A stretch of DNA of 64,000 bases from CAYUWG01 sp964448285 (lineage in GTDB: Bacteria > Bacteroidota > Ignavibacteria > SZUA-365): assembly GCA_964448285.1 (NCBI GenBank), contig CAYUWG010000006.1:1-64000 (forward strand), written 5' to 3'. A model generated the notes under the pieces. That model did not search any database, had not been told where the DNA came from, and saw only the letters and a program-made list of their open reading frames with translations. Shown here in pieces: positions 1-6,439 of the stretch. Made by a program: the position numbers and the translations under genes. The first letter of the stretch is position 1. Each line of letters opens with the position of its first letter.

Positions 1-47
1 CGTCCCCTCTCCCAGCTTGGGAGAGGGGAGTGAGGGGAGAGGGTTTC
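1..47. repeat. GC-rich palindromic repeat, read in frame inside cusA-1
   Basis: An 11-bp perfect stem CCCCTCTCCCA (4-14) and TGGGAGAGGGG (18-28) with a 3-nt loop is followed by a second purine-rich arm to about 46. The same architecture recurs at 40475-40543 in the methyltransferase gene. On the minus strand it is translated in the cusA frame as PLTPLSQAGRGD, just after the VENGYRN helix, in the cytosolic loop of the pump. Its left end may extend beyond the window. Confidence 0.8.
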
Positions 48-1321
48 TTTTTCCGCTTCTCCTCCTGCGCCCTGGCGACGTTCCTATAACCGTTTTCCAC
101 GAGCACGATGGACGCATCGACGATCACCCCGATGGCGATAGCGATACCTCCCAACGACATGATGTTCGATGTGATATCGAACACGTGCATGAAGATGAAA
201 GCGATCAACACTGCGATAGGAATCTCGATGATGACGCGCAAAACACTGCGCACGTGCAGGAGGAACAGCAGCACGATGAAACTGACGACGATGGCTTCCT
301 CGATGAGCGCGTTCTTGAGTGTATCCACTGCAGCGGTGATGATATCGCTACGGTCATAAGCCATTTTTATCTCGACACCTGCCGGCAGACCGGGCGTGAT
401 CTCGGCGATGCGTTTCTTCACGCGGTCGATCACGTCCTTGGCGTTTTCGTCGTAGCGCATGACAACGATCCCGCCGACTACTTGCCCCTCGCCATTCTTC
501 TCGATCGAACCGCGACGGATGTCCCCGCCAAGCTGTACGGCGCCGATGTCGCGCACGGAGATCGGCGTTCCGTTCGCTCCAGTCGCAATGACGATGTTCT
601 CCACGTCCTCGACGGATTGGATATAGCCCTGTCCGCGTACGAAGGACTCCGCGTCGGAGACTTCGAGAAGCTTCCCTCCAACGTCGTTGTTCGAGCGCAT
701 GACAGCGTTGCGCACCTCCGCGATGCCGACGTTGTATGCACGCATCTTCGACGGATCGACGTCCACCTGATACTGCCGGATGTATCCTCCCATGGAAGCG
801 ACTTCCGCGACGCCTTCGACGCCTTGCAGGTTCAGCTTGACGTACCAATCCTGTATTGCGCGTAACGTGCCGAGATCGTACTTGCCTTCGATCGTGTACC
901 AGTACACGTGTCCGACGCCCGTGCCATCAGGGCCGAGCGAGACCTTCGAACCCTGTGGAAGCGATGATTGCACGGTCGAAAGTTTTTCGAGCACGCGGCT
1001 GCGCGCCCAGTACAGATCGGTGCGCTCCTTGAAGATGACGAAGATGAAAGACATGCCGAACATTGACTGGGCACGAATAGCTTCCACTTCGGGAACACCT
1101 TGTAAAGCTGTCACGAGCGGAAACGTTACCTGGTCTTCGACGAGTTGTGGCGAGCGTCCCATCCATTCGGTGAAGACGATCACCTGATTCTCCGAGAGAT
1201 CGGGAATGGCATCGAGTGGCACGTGCGCCACGGACCATATTCCCCACCCCACGACGATGAGATACAGCAGAATGACGATGAACTTATTGCGGGCTGAAAA
1301 GTCGATGATGCGTTCTATCAT
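1..1321 (-). CDS. cusA: CusA/CzcA-family heavy-metal efflux RND permease (first copy, 3' end outside window)
   Basis: Inner-membrane proton-driven pump of a tripartite metal efflux system. The reading frame is open from ATG at 1321 through the left edge, so only about 440 N-terminal residues are visible. Seen: the N-terminal transmembrane helix (starts MIERIIDFSARNKFIVI), PLDAIPDLSENQVIVFTEW, a WARSRVLEKLST segment, and near the edge the TM4 signature DASIVLVENGYRN, all typical of CusA/CzcA. It belongs with the CusB (2314-3936) and TolC (3957-5228) genes upstream but is separated from cusB by about 1 kb carrying two small four-helix-bundle genes. No Shine-Dalgarno precedes the ATG because a repeat abuts it. 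The last visible codons (residues about 427-440) come from a palindromic repeat read in frame. The exact metal (Cu/Ag versus Zn/Co/Cd) is not decided by the visible part; the neighbours favour copper. Confidence 0.93.
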   Translation of the reverse strand, partial: MIERIIDFSARNKFIVILLYLIVVGWGIWSVAHVPLDAIPDLSENQVIVFTEWMGRSPQLVEDQVTFPLVTALQGVPEVEAIRAQSMFGMSFIFVIFKERTDLYWARSRVLEKLSTVQSSLPQGSKVSLGPDGTGVGHVYWYTIEGKYDLGTLRAIQDWYVKLNLQGVEGVAEVASMGGYIRQYQVDVDPSKMRAYNVGIAEVRNAVMRSNNDVGGKLLEVSDAESFVRGQGYIQSVEDVENIVIATGANGTPISVRDIGAVQLGGDIRRGSIEKNGEGQVVGGIVVMRYDENAKDVIDRVKKRIAEITPGLPAGVEIKMAYDRSDIITAAVDTLKNALIEEAIVVSFIVLLFLLHVRSVLRVIIEIPIAVLIAFIFMHVFDITSNIMSLGGIAIAIGVIVDASIVLVENGYRNVARAQEEKRKKKPSPLTPLSQAGRGD

Positions 1322-1348
1322 GATGGATTACGGATTACAGATTGGGGA

Positions 1349-1789
1349 TTACAGATTCGGTTCTGATGGATTGTCTGTGATATATGGGAAGTCGGGTTCT
1401 TTGAAAGTGTAGGGTGTGCCATGCTCTCTCGCAACAGTTTGAGCGAAACTGAAAAGCATCTTGCTGAGGACTTCATATTGATTCCGGAGATCATTGTACA
1501 CTTCCTTATCCGTCAGAGACTTTGTGTCGAACAATATTTCCAAATGTTCAATCGTTTCGGAGCAAGAGGCATAGGCTCGGTTTAGATACAACAGGAACTC
1601 GTTTTTGTGCTTCCTCAAACAATATCCCTCGACAATGTTCGATGAGATGGATTTAGAGGATCGCCGTATCTGACTCCCTTCCTCATACATCTCATGTTTT
1701 GGAAATGAGAGACTCGACTGATGTACCCTGACCGCAAGTTCATGTGCCTTAACATAGATGTCGAGTTTCTTATAGCCTTGATCTATCAT
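1349..1789 (-). CDS. Four helix bundle protein (23S rRNA intervening-sequence / S23 family), copy 1
   Basis: 146 aa starting MIDQGYKKLDIYVKAHELA. The KLxIYxxAxxLA opening, a QIRRSSKSISSNIVEGY segment around residues 40-56 and a FLLYLNRAYASCSETIEHL helix around 64-83 are the signature of the S23/IVP four-helix-bundle family, related to the Avd accessory proteins of diversity-generating retroelements. The molecular role of the family is not established. Its 292-bp core (1436-1727) is identical to copy 2; only the ends differ. It has no functional relation to the efflux genes around it. Its upstream sequence and 3' end are both made of the ATTACGG-type repeat. Confidence 0.88.
   Translation of the reverse strand: MIDQGYKKLDIYVKAHELAVRVHQSSLSFPKHEMYEEGSQIRRSSKSISSNIVEGYCLRKHKNEFLLYLNRAYASCSETIEHLEILFDTKSLTDKEVYNDLRNQYEVLSKMLFSFAQTVAREHGTPYTFKEPDFPYITDNPSEPNL
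1436..1727. repeat. Identical 292-bp segment of the IVP gene pair, copy 1
   Basis: By direct reading this stretch matches 1911-2202 base for base (offset 475). The flanking parts of the two genes differ at several positions. It reflects a recent tandem duplication or gene conversion. Confidence 0.85.
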
Positions 1790-1823
1790 GATGGATTACG
1801 GATTACAGATTGGGGATTACGGG

Positions 1824-2264
1824 TTACTGTTGTTCGGGATCATCATGTGAGGTCACGTAGGGGAAGTCTGGTTCTCGAAAAGCGTATGGGACTTCGTGAT
1901 CGCGTGCGACAGTTTGAGCGAAACTGAAAAGCATCTTGCTGAGGACTTCATATTGATTCCGGAGATCATTGTACACTTCCTTATCCGTCAGAGACTTTGT
2001 GTCGAACAATATTTCCAAATGTTCAATCGTTTCGGAGCAAGAGGCATAGGCTCGGTTTAGATACAACAGGAACTCGTTTTTGTGCTTCCTCAAACAATAT
2101 CCCTCGACAATGTTCGATGAGATGGATTTAGAGGATCGCCGTATCTGACTCCCTTCCTCATACATCTCATGTTTTGGAAATGAGAGACTCGACTGATGTA
2201 CCATAACCGCAAGTTCATGAGCAAGCACATAGATGTCGAGTTTCTTGTAACCTTCGTCAATCAT
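1824..2264 (-). CDS. Four helix bundle protein (23S rRNA intervening-sequence / S23 family), copy 2
   Basis: 146 aa starting MIDEGYKKLDIYVLAHELA, a paralogue of the adjacent copy. It differs mainly in the first 20 residues and the last 25 (tail PDFPYVTSHDDPEQQ against PDFPYITDNPSEPNL). The reading frame stays open upstream to 2336, but the extra residues are a translation of the ATTACGG-type repeat, so ATG 2264 is preferred by alignment with copy 1. Same family remarks as copy 1. It lies 49 nt downstream of the end of cusB-1. Confidence 0.86.
   Translation of the reverse strand: MIDEGYKKLDIYVLAHELAVMVHQSSLSFPKHEMYEEGSQIRRSSKSISSNIVEGYCLRKHKNEFLLYLNRAYASCSETIEHLEILFDTKSLTDKEVYNDLRNQYEVLSKMLFSFAQTVARDHEVPYAFREPDFPYVTSHDDPEQQ
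1911..2202. repeat. Identical 292-bp segment of the IVP gene pair, copy 2
   Basis: Partner of 1436-1727, same orientation. See that entry for the comparison. Confidence 0.85.
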
Positions 2265-2313
2265 TTTTCGCTGCGTCCTCCGTAATCTGTAATCCGAAAT
2301 CCGTAATCTGTAA

Positions 2314-3936
2314 TCACTCGACGACAAGTCTTCCATGTATCATATCCATCCCGCAAGCGAAACCGAATTCACCTGTTTTTTTCGGTGTGATTTCGATCGC
2401 GGTGGTTTTGAAGGCGGGGAGTTTCTTGCGGATGTTCAGGTCTTTGAATACGACTTCGTTGGTGCACTCGGAGTCTTCTTTCTTGTAGAAAAGCAAGCGA
2501 ACCTTCTCGCCTTTTTTAACATGGACCGTGGCCGGGATGTATTCGTAATCAACCGTGATCTTGATCTCACGAACACTTGACTGTCCGGCCTCTGCCTTCT
2601 GTCGTCCGACCTCTGACTTCTGTCGTCCGACCTCTGCGTTCTGCCCTCCGACCTCTGACTTCTGTCCTCCGGCCTCACCATCGTGCGCATGTCCGGCCAT
2701 GCCGCCGGGCATCTGCAACTGGCTTTCCGAGTCGAGTAGATAGCCTCCGGTCGTGACGACCATTTCGCCTTCGCTCAGTCCGCTGACGATTTCATACCAA
2801 CCATCAGTGCGCGCGCCGAGCGTCACTTCACGCGGCTCGAACTGGTTTTCTTTCAACTCGACCCAGACGACGTTGCGTTTGCCGGTTTGTACGACGGTGT
2901 GAACGGGCACGGCGAGCGCTTCCTTTTGCGGAAGCGAGAGTGCGGCCTTGACATACATCTGCGGCTTGAGCTTCCCGCCGGTGTTCGGAAACTCGGTGCG
3001 GACGCGGACGGTGCGCGTCTCCGGATTCATCACCGGATCGATGAAGGTGACGCGGCCGCGGAACTGTTCGTTGGGGTACGCTTCCGTCGTGATATCGACC
3101 GCTTGTCCGTTTTTTACAAAACGAATATCGCCTTCATAAACTTCGAGGTACACCCACACGCGCGATAGGTCGGCGATAGAATAGACCGTCGTTCCTTCAT
3201 CGACGTACTGTCCCTCGACGATTTGCTTGCTGATCACCGTCCCGCTGATGGGCGCGTAGAACGTCGCGGTCGATCGCACCTTCTTCGTTTCCTCCAACTC
3301 GCGCAGTTGCGCAAGTGTCAGGCCATAGTGAATGCGCAATCGCTCCCGTATCGAAGCGACGAGGCGCTGCTGCACTTCCTCGTTCGAACTGTTGCCCAGC
3401 GTCTGTGCGCGCGTCAATGCATCCAGCGCGATGAGGTAGTCCTGTTGTGCGCTGACGAGATCGGGACTATAAAGCTCGAACAGCGCCTGTCCCTTTCGCA
3501 CATTTTCACCCGTGAAGCTGACGTTGAGCTTTTCGATGCGACCGCGAAAGCGGGCAGTGACAACCGATTGCATCGGTTCAGCAAAATCCACGACTCCGAC
3601 CGCGCTGATCTGTTTGCTCATGCTTTTACGTGCGACCGGCGAGACTGCAACGTTCGCCATGATGCGTTGAGTGGGTGATAAACTTACGGTATGCAGCATG
3701 GCTGCTTCTTCCGCCGACATTTCCTGGGCGGCTGATTTTTTCACCAACGCCATATTGCACACAGGGCATGCACCGGGCCGGTCGGATATCACCGACGGGT
3801 GCATGGGGCATGTGTACACTTCCGCAGCTTCAGCGGCATGGTCATGCCCGTCGCTTTCCTGCTTCGTGCAAGCGTTGAAAGCCACGCCAAGCGCGAGGGA
3901 AAGAAAAAGTATCGGGATTGTGCGAAGAGCGTTCAT
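2314..3936 (-). CDS. cusB: CusB-type RND periplasmic adaptor with N-terminal metal-binding domain and C-terminal cupredoxin domain
   Basis: 540-aa membrane-fusion protein linking inner-membrane CusA to outer-membrane TolC. Start ATG 3936 is supported by AAAGGA seven bases upstream. Domains: lipoprotein signal with Cys23; heavy-metal-binding YTCPMHPSVI...CPVCNM (about 41-62); adaptor core with GRIEKLNVSFTGENVRKGQ (lipoyl/barrel-sandwich) and VWVYLEVYEGDI (beta-barrel), about 85-410; a His-rich AGHAHDGEAGG turn; a linker of 7-residue repeats (about 415-453); then an 85-residue cupredoxin domain with a conserved Cys and a CGMDM..H motif. That last domain is homologous to the separate 124-aa protein at 6051-6425. 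The extra domains probably bind copper for delivery to the pump. The repeat linker is unusual. Twenty bases separate it from the tolC gene. Confidence 0.92.
   Translation of the reverse strand: MNALRTIPILFLSLALGVAFNACTKQESDGHDHAAEAAEVYTCPMHPSVISDRPGACPVCNMALVKKSAAQEMSAEEAAMLHTVSLSPTQRIMANVAVSPVARKSMSKQISAVGVVDFAEPMQSVVTARFRGRIEKLNVSFTGENVRKGQALFELYSPDLVSAQQDYLIALDALTRAQTLGNSSNEEVQQRLVASIRERLRIHYGLTLAQLRELEETKKVRSTATFYAPISGTVISKQIVEGQYVDEGTTVYSIADLSRVWVYLEVYEGDIRFVKNGQAVDITTEAYPNEQFRGRVTFIDPVMNPETRTVRVRTEFPNTGGKLKPQMYVKAALSLPQKEALAVPVHTVVQTGKRNVVWVELKENQFEPREVTLGARTDGWYEIVSGLSEGEMVVTTGGYLLDSESQLQMPGGMAGHAHDGEAGGQKSEVGGQNAEVGRQKSEVGRQKAEAGQSSVREIKITVDYEYIPATVHVKKGEKVRLLFYKKEDSECTNEVVFKDLNIRKKLPAFKTTAIEITPKKTGEFGFACGMDMIHGRLVVE
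2578..2690. repeat. 21-bp tandem repeat read in frame as a 7-residue linker in cusB-1
   Basis: Four to five copies of a 21-bp unit (plus strand CGTCCGACCTCTGACTTCTG plus one base) with few changes. On the coding strand they give repeated GRQKSEV / GGQNAEV units. The unit length is a multiple of three, so copy-number change would keep the frame. Confidence 0.88.
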
Positions 3937-3956
3937 GAGTTTTCCTTTCGATCTGG

Positions 3957-5228
3957 TCATTTCAATTTCCTGAGTTCGTCCAAAGTGACGCCGATGCAGC
4001 ATTCGATATCGGCGAGGTGTTCGATGTATTCTCCGACTTCCATGAAATAATTCATGCGATGCATGGCTAACATGCGGAAAGCATCCAGCACGGAAAGGAA
4101 GTCGGTGCGGCGCGTTTGGTATTCCGCAAAAAGCGATTCGAGTGTCTGCTCCGCTTGCGGAAGAATCTCCGCTTCGTAGCGTCGCGCCGATTCCCATCGC
4201 GCCCGTGCTTTCGACCACGCTTCATACACTTCGAATGCGATGCGATTGCGCGAGTCCTCGTATTCTTGTTCCGCAGCACGTTGCAACGCTTCGTTTTCTT
4301 CGATACGTCCGGAATACTTCCCGCTCGACCATGGCGCAATCGGAATGTTGATGCCGATCATCGCTTCCCACGTGTTTTCCATTTCGCGCATCCACATATA
4401 ACCGGTTCCGACCATGAAGTCCGGCAAGCGCTCACCCTTCCACATGCGCACCTCCGCTTTATACATCTCGACTTCTGACTGCATGGCGCGGAGTTCCGGT
4501 CTCGTCTGACCGGCGATGCTCGTGATGTTATCCACGTCGATCGCGAATTCATCTAAGGGATAATCCGGTAAACGCGGAATCGGAGTGGCCGGAGGCATTG
4601 CGCGCATTTTGTTCATCATTCCTTCCGATATGCGTATGTCACTCTCGACCATCGCGCGCTCGCTCTTGAGTTTGGAGAGTTCCGTTTGCAGCCGGAGGAC
4701 GTCCGCTTGTAGTGATAACCCGACGGCAAGGCGTGTTTCGGCGCTCGCGATCATTTGCCGCAACCACTCTTCATTCTCCCTGACGACCTCGAGTTTTCTC
4801 TGCGCCGCATAGAGCATTCCGTACTGCTTCTTCACTTCGGCAATCATGAGCCGCTCCATTTCTGCCGTCATATGCGTGCGTGTGAGGACGTTCGCTTCTT
4901 CGACAGCGGATGCGCGAGAGGTTTTTCCGGGGAAGGGAATCATCTGATCGATAGAGAGCCGGCGCTCTGCCGCTTCACCGAAAAGATTCAACGAGGAAAC
5001 CGGCGTTCTCATGAACTCCATCCGCAATTGAGGATCAGCCCATGCACGCACGGTTGTGGTTCGCGCTTTCGCACTCACGATTTTACTCCTCGACGCCTGA
5101 AGCTGAGGATTTCGTTCGAGTGTCTGCTGGATCAACGAATCGAGAAGCGGCGAAGAGACGACCTGAGCGGCGAGTCTTTCACCGAAGAAGATCAATGAGA
5201 GGGAGAGGAAAACGATGATACGATTCAT
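3957..5228 (-). CDS. TolC-family outer-membrane efflux protein (first copy)
   Basis: 423 aa. Outer-membrane channel partner of the downstream CusB/CusA. Signal peptide MNRIIVFLSLSLIFFGERLAAQ at the start, then two repeats of long alpha-helical hairpins typical of the OEP/TolC family. Recognisable segments include LIQQTLERNPQLQASRSKI near the N-terminus, DQMIPFPGKTSRAS in the first half and LESLFAEYQTRRTDFLSVLD near the C-terminus. The frame is open upstream to 5288 but ATG 5228 starts a clean signal peptide. First of the tolC-cusB-cusA genes in this operon, after the Cys-rich gene at 5342-5773. Confidence 0.93.
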   Translation of the reverse strand: MNRIIVFLSLSLIFFGERLAAQVVSSPLLDSLIQQTLERNPQLQASRSKIVSAKARTTTVRAWADPQLRMEFMRTPVSSLNLFGEAAERRLSIDQMIPFPGKTSRASAVEEANVLTRTHMTAEMERLMIAEVKKQYGMLYAAQRKLEVVRENEEWLRQMIASAETRLAVGLSLQADVLRLQTELSKLKSERAMVESDIRISEGMMNKMRAMPPATPIPRLPDYPLDEFAIDVDNITSIAGQTRPELRAMQSEVEMYKAEVRMWKGERLPDFMVGTGYMWMREMENTWEAMIGINIPIAPWSSGKYSGRIEENEALQRAAEQEYEDSRNRIAFEVYEAWSKARARWESARRYEAEILPQAEQTLESLFAEYQTRRTDFLSVLDAFRMLAMHRMNYFMEVGEYIEHLADIECCIGVTLDELRKLK

Positions 5229-5341
5229 AACTGTCCTGAATTTGTGAACGTCGGTCACGTGAGTTGACGACCATGCGCAGCATGGCATGCACGATTGTAA
5301 GAACGCAATGCGGTACTGCGTTCAAACAGAACAGGACAGAA

Positions 5342-5773
5342 TCAGATCAGAAGAGAGGAGTGGAGGATGTATGTGCGCTCACCGGGTGGCGAGGGATCCT
5401 CAAGGGAAGTTCGAAGAGTGAAGAGTGGAGAATGAAATAATCCCGGGGCGACTGTGTGGGATGCGACGAGCGTGGAAGCAAAATCGTAAGAGGAACTCGT
5501 GAAATGATCCGTCACTTGTTTCGTGGCGTCGATTTCATAGCAGCACTCCACACCGTCGAGCTTCTGTTTCGTTGGTTGTGAGGACCGCTCAGAGCAACAC
5601 GAGAAGTCATGCGTTTCCCGTTCGTGCATCGTGCACGTGGAGAACAATTCCGCAACACCCATTTCCGCACAGATGTGCTGATACAATGGAATCCCGATCA
5701 CACCATATGAAAAAATCAGGGACACAAAGAGTCTCTCAGCTATGTGAACAATTGCCTTCACGTCGGTAAACAT
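5342..5773 (-). CDS. Small Cys-rich HYC_CC_PP-like secreted protein (copy 1)
   Basis: 143 aa from ATG 5773 (frame open to a TTG at 5797). An N-terminal hydrophobic segment is followed by GIPLYQHICAEMG, an FSCCSERS motif, then GVECCYE. The spacing of the H-x-C, CC and CC motifs resembles the HYC_CC_PP family that sits beside metal efflux genes in Bacteroidota; its role is unknown but metal binding or sensing is likely. The central 63 residues are encoded by DNA almost identical to the paralogue at 19304-19744, while both ends are unrelated. It leads the tolC-cusB-cusA operon in both places. Confidence 0.72.
   Translation of the reverse strand: MFTDVKAIVHIAERLFVSLIFSYGVIGIPLYQHICAEMGVAELFSTCTMHERETHDFSCCSERSSQPTKQKLDGVECCYEIDATKQVTDHFTSSSYDFASTLVASHTVAPGLFHSPLFTLRTSLEDPSPPGERTYILHSSLLI
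5517..5704. repeat. 188-bp near-identical core shared with 19500-19687
   Basis: Matches 19500-19687 with a single mismatch (GTCGATTT against GTCTATTT). Identity stops abruptly at both ends. The pattern suggests gene conversion between the two efflux operons or a recently copied core. Confidence 0.9.
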
Positions 5774-6050
5774 AGATGAATAGCTGTCATGTAACAAATG
5801 ATATAAATCAGAGAATAGGGCAACTCAGTAATTCCTCGTCATTAATGGTCGTATCGATGATGGATCTCGTGTTTTTGTTTTTCAGCAGATGCCTTGATTA
5901 AAGTCTTTACACTTTTGGCCAAAAAAGGACTGACTTTAACTCCACAGTGAGTAAATGAAAATGCAGAACGCGAGAAACCGTGAGCCTGAGGCGTTTCCAA
6001 ACATGTTCCAAGATTTCGAATTAGCAAGTGCGTTACAAAATGATTAGCGT

Positions 6051-6425
6051 CTATTCCACTATCAACTTTCCGCGCAGCATCCCCATGCCACACTGGAAAC
6101 CATATTCACCGGGCTTTTCTGGTGTGAACTCAATTGGCACAGTTTGGAACGGAGTGAGAGTTGCCTGTTTGTTGAAGTCTGGAAATATCACATGCTCGGA
6201 ACAGAGGGCCGTTTCCTCACGGCGAAAATTCAACCGGACGGGTTTGCCCGTTTCCACCACAATCACATCCGGTGAATAACCGCCCTTCACGCGGATGAAT
6301 GCCTCCTGAATGTTGCCGGCTGTTTCAATCTTGACTGCCTTTCTTTCCGAGAACCAGAAGTACCACGCAACGGTCGCGATAAGAGTCAGGCCGCCAACTG
6401 TGACGAAGATTTGATCGGGTGTCAT
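6051..6425 (-). CDS. Membrane-anchored cupredoxin-domain protein
   Basis: 124 aa: one N-terminal membrane anchor (about residues 7-25), then a single cupredoxin fold facing the periplasm. Likely copper ligands are the Cys and His in TALCSEHVIF (about residues 75-84) and the Cys and Met residues in FQCGMGML near the C-terminus. The same domain is fused to the CusB protein at 2314-3936. It follows copA after 14 nt and is the last gene of the large copper operon, so it may accept or donate Cu at the membrane. A periplasmic copper chaperone role is inference. Confidence 0.83.
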   Translation of the reverse strand: MTPDQIFVTVGGLTLIATVAWYFWFSERKAVKIETAGNIQEAFIRVKGGYSPDVIVVETGKPVRLNFRREETALCSEHVIFPDFNKQATLTPFQTVPIEFTPEKPGEYGFQCGMGMLRGKLIVE

Positions 6426-6439
6426 GATGGTTTCTCCTT

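Larger units (their letters stand above)
1322..2316. mobile_element. Candidate mobile unit: tandem four-helix-bundle genes bounded by ATTACGG-type repeats
   Basis: About 1 kb inserted between cusB-1 and cusA-1. Blocks of the iterated motif GGATTACGGATTACAGATT lie at 1324-1356 and 1793-1822. An inverted version (CGTAATCTGTAATCC type) lies at 2279-2316, so the outer ends form an imperfect inverted repeat. Two nearly identical 146-aa genes lie between the blocks, in the operon direction. From general knowledge, 23S-rRNA-intervening-sequence-type four-helix proteins are often found with such short iterated repeats. Calling the unit mobile is inference; there is no transposase. Confidence 0.5.

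Noticed and set aside
17..865. Plus-strand 282-codon Asp/His-rich frame opposite cusA-1
   Set aside because: Acidic composition is typical of reading the complement of a GC-rich membrane protein; cusA frame is intact.
5842..6093. 83-codon minus-strand frame downstream of the cupredoxin gene
   Set aside because: Overlaps the cupredoxin 3' end, no signal or motif; the gap 5774-6050 looks untranslated.
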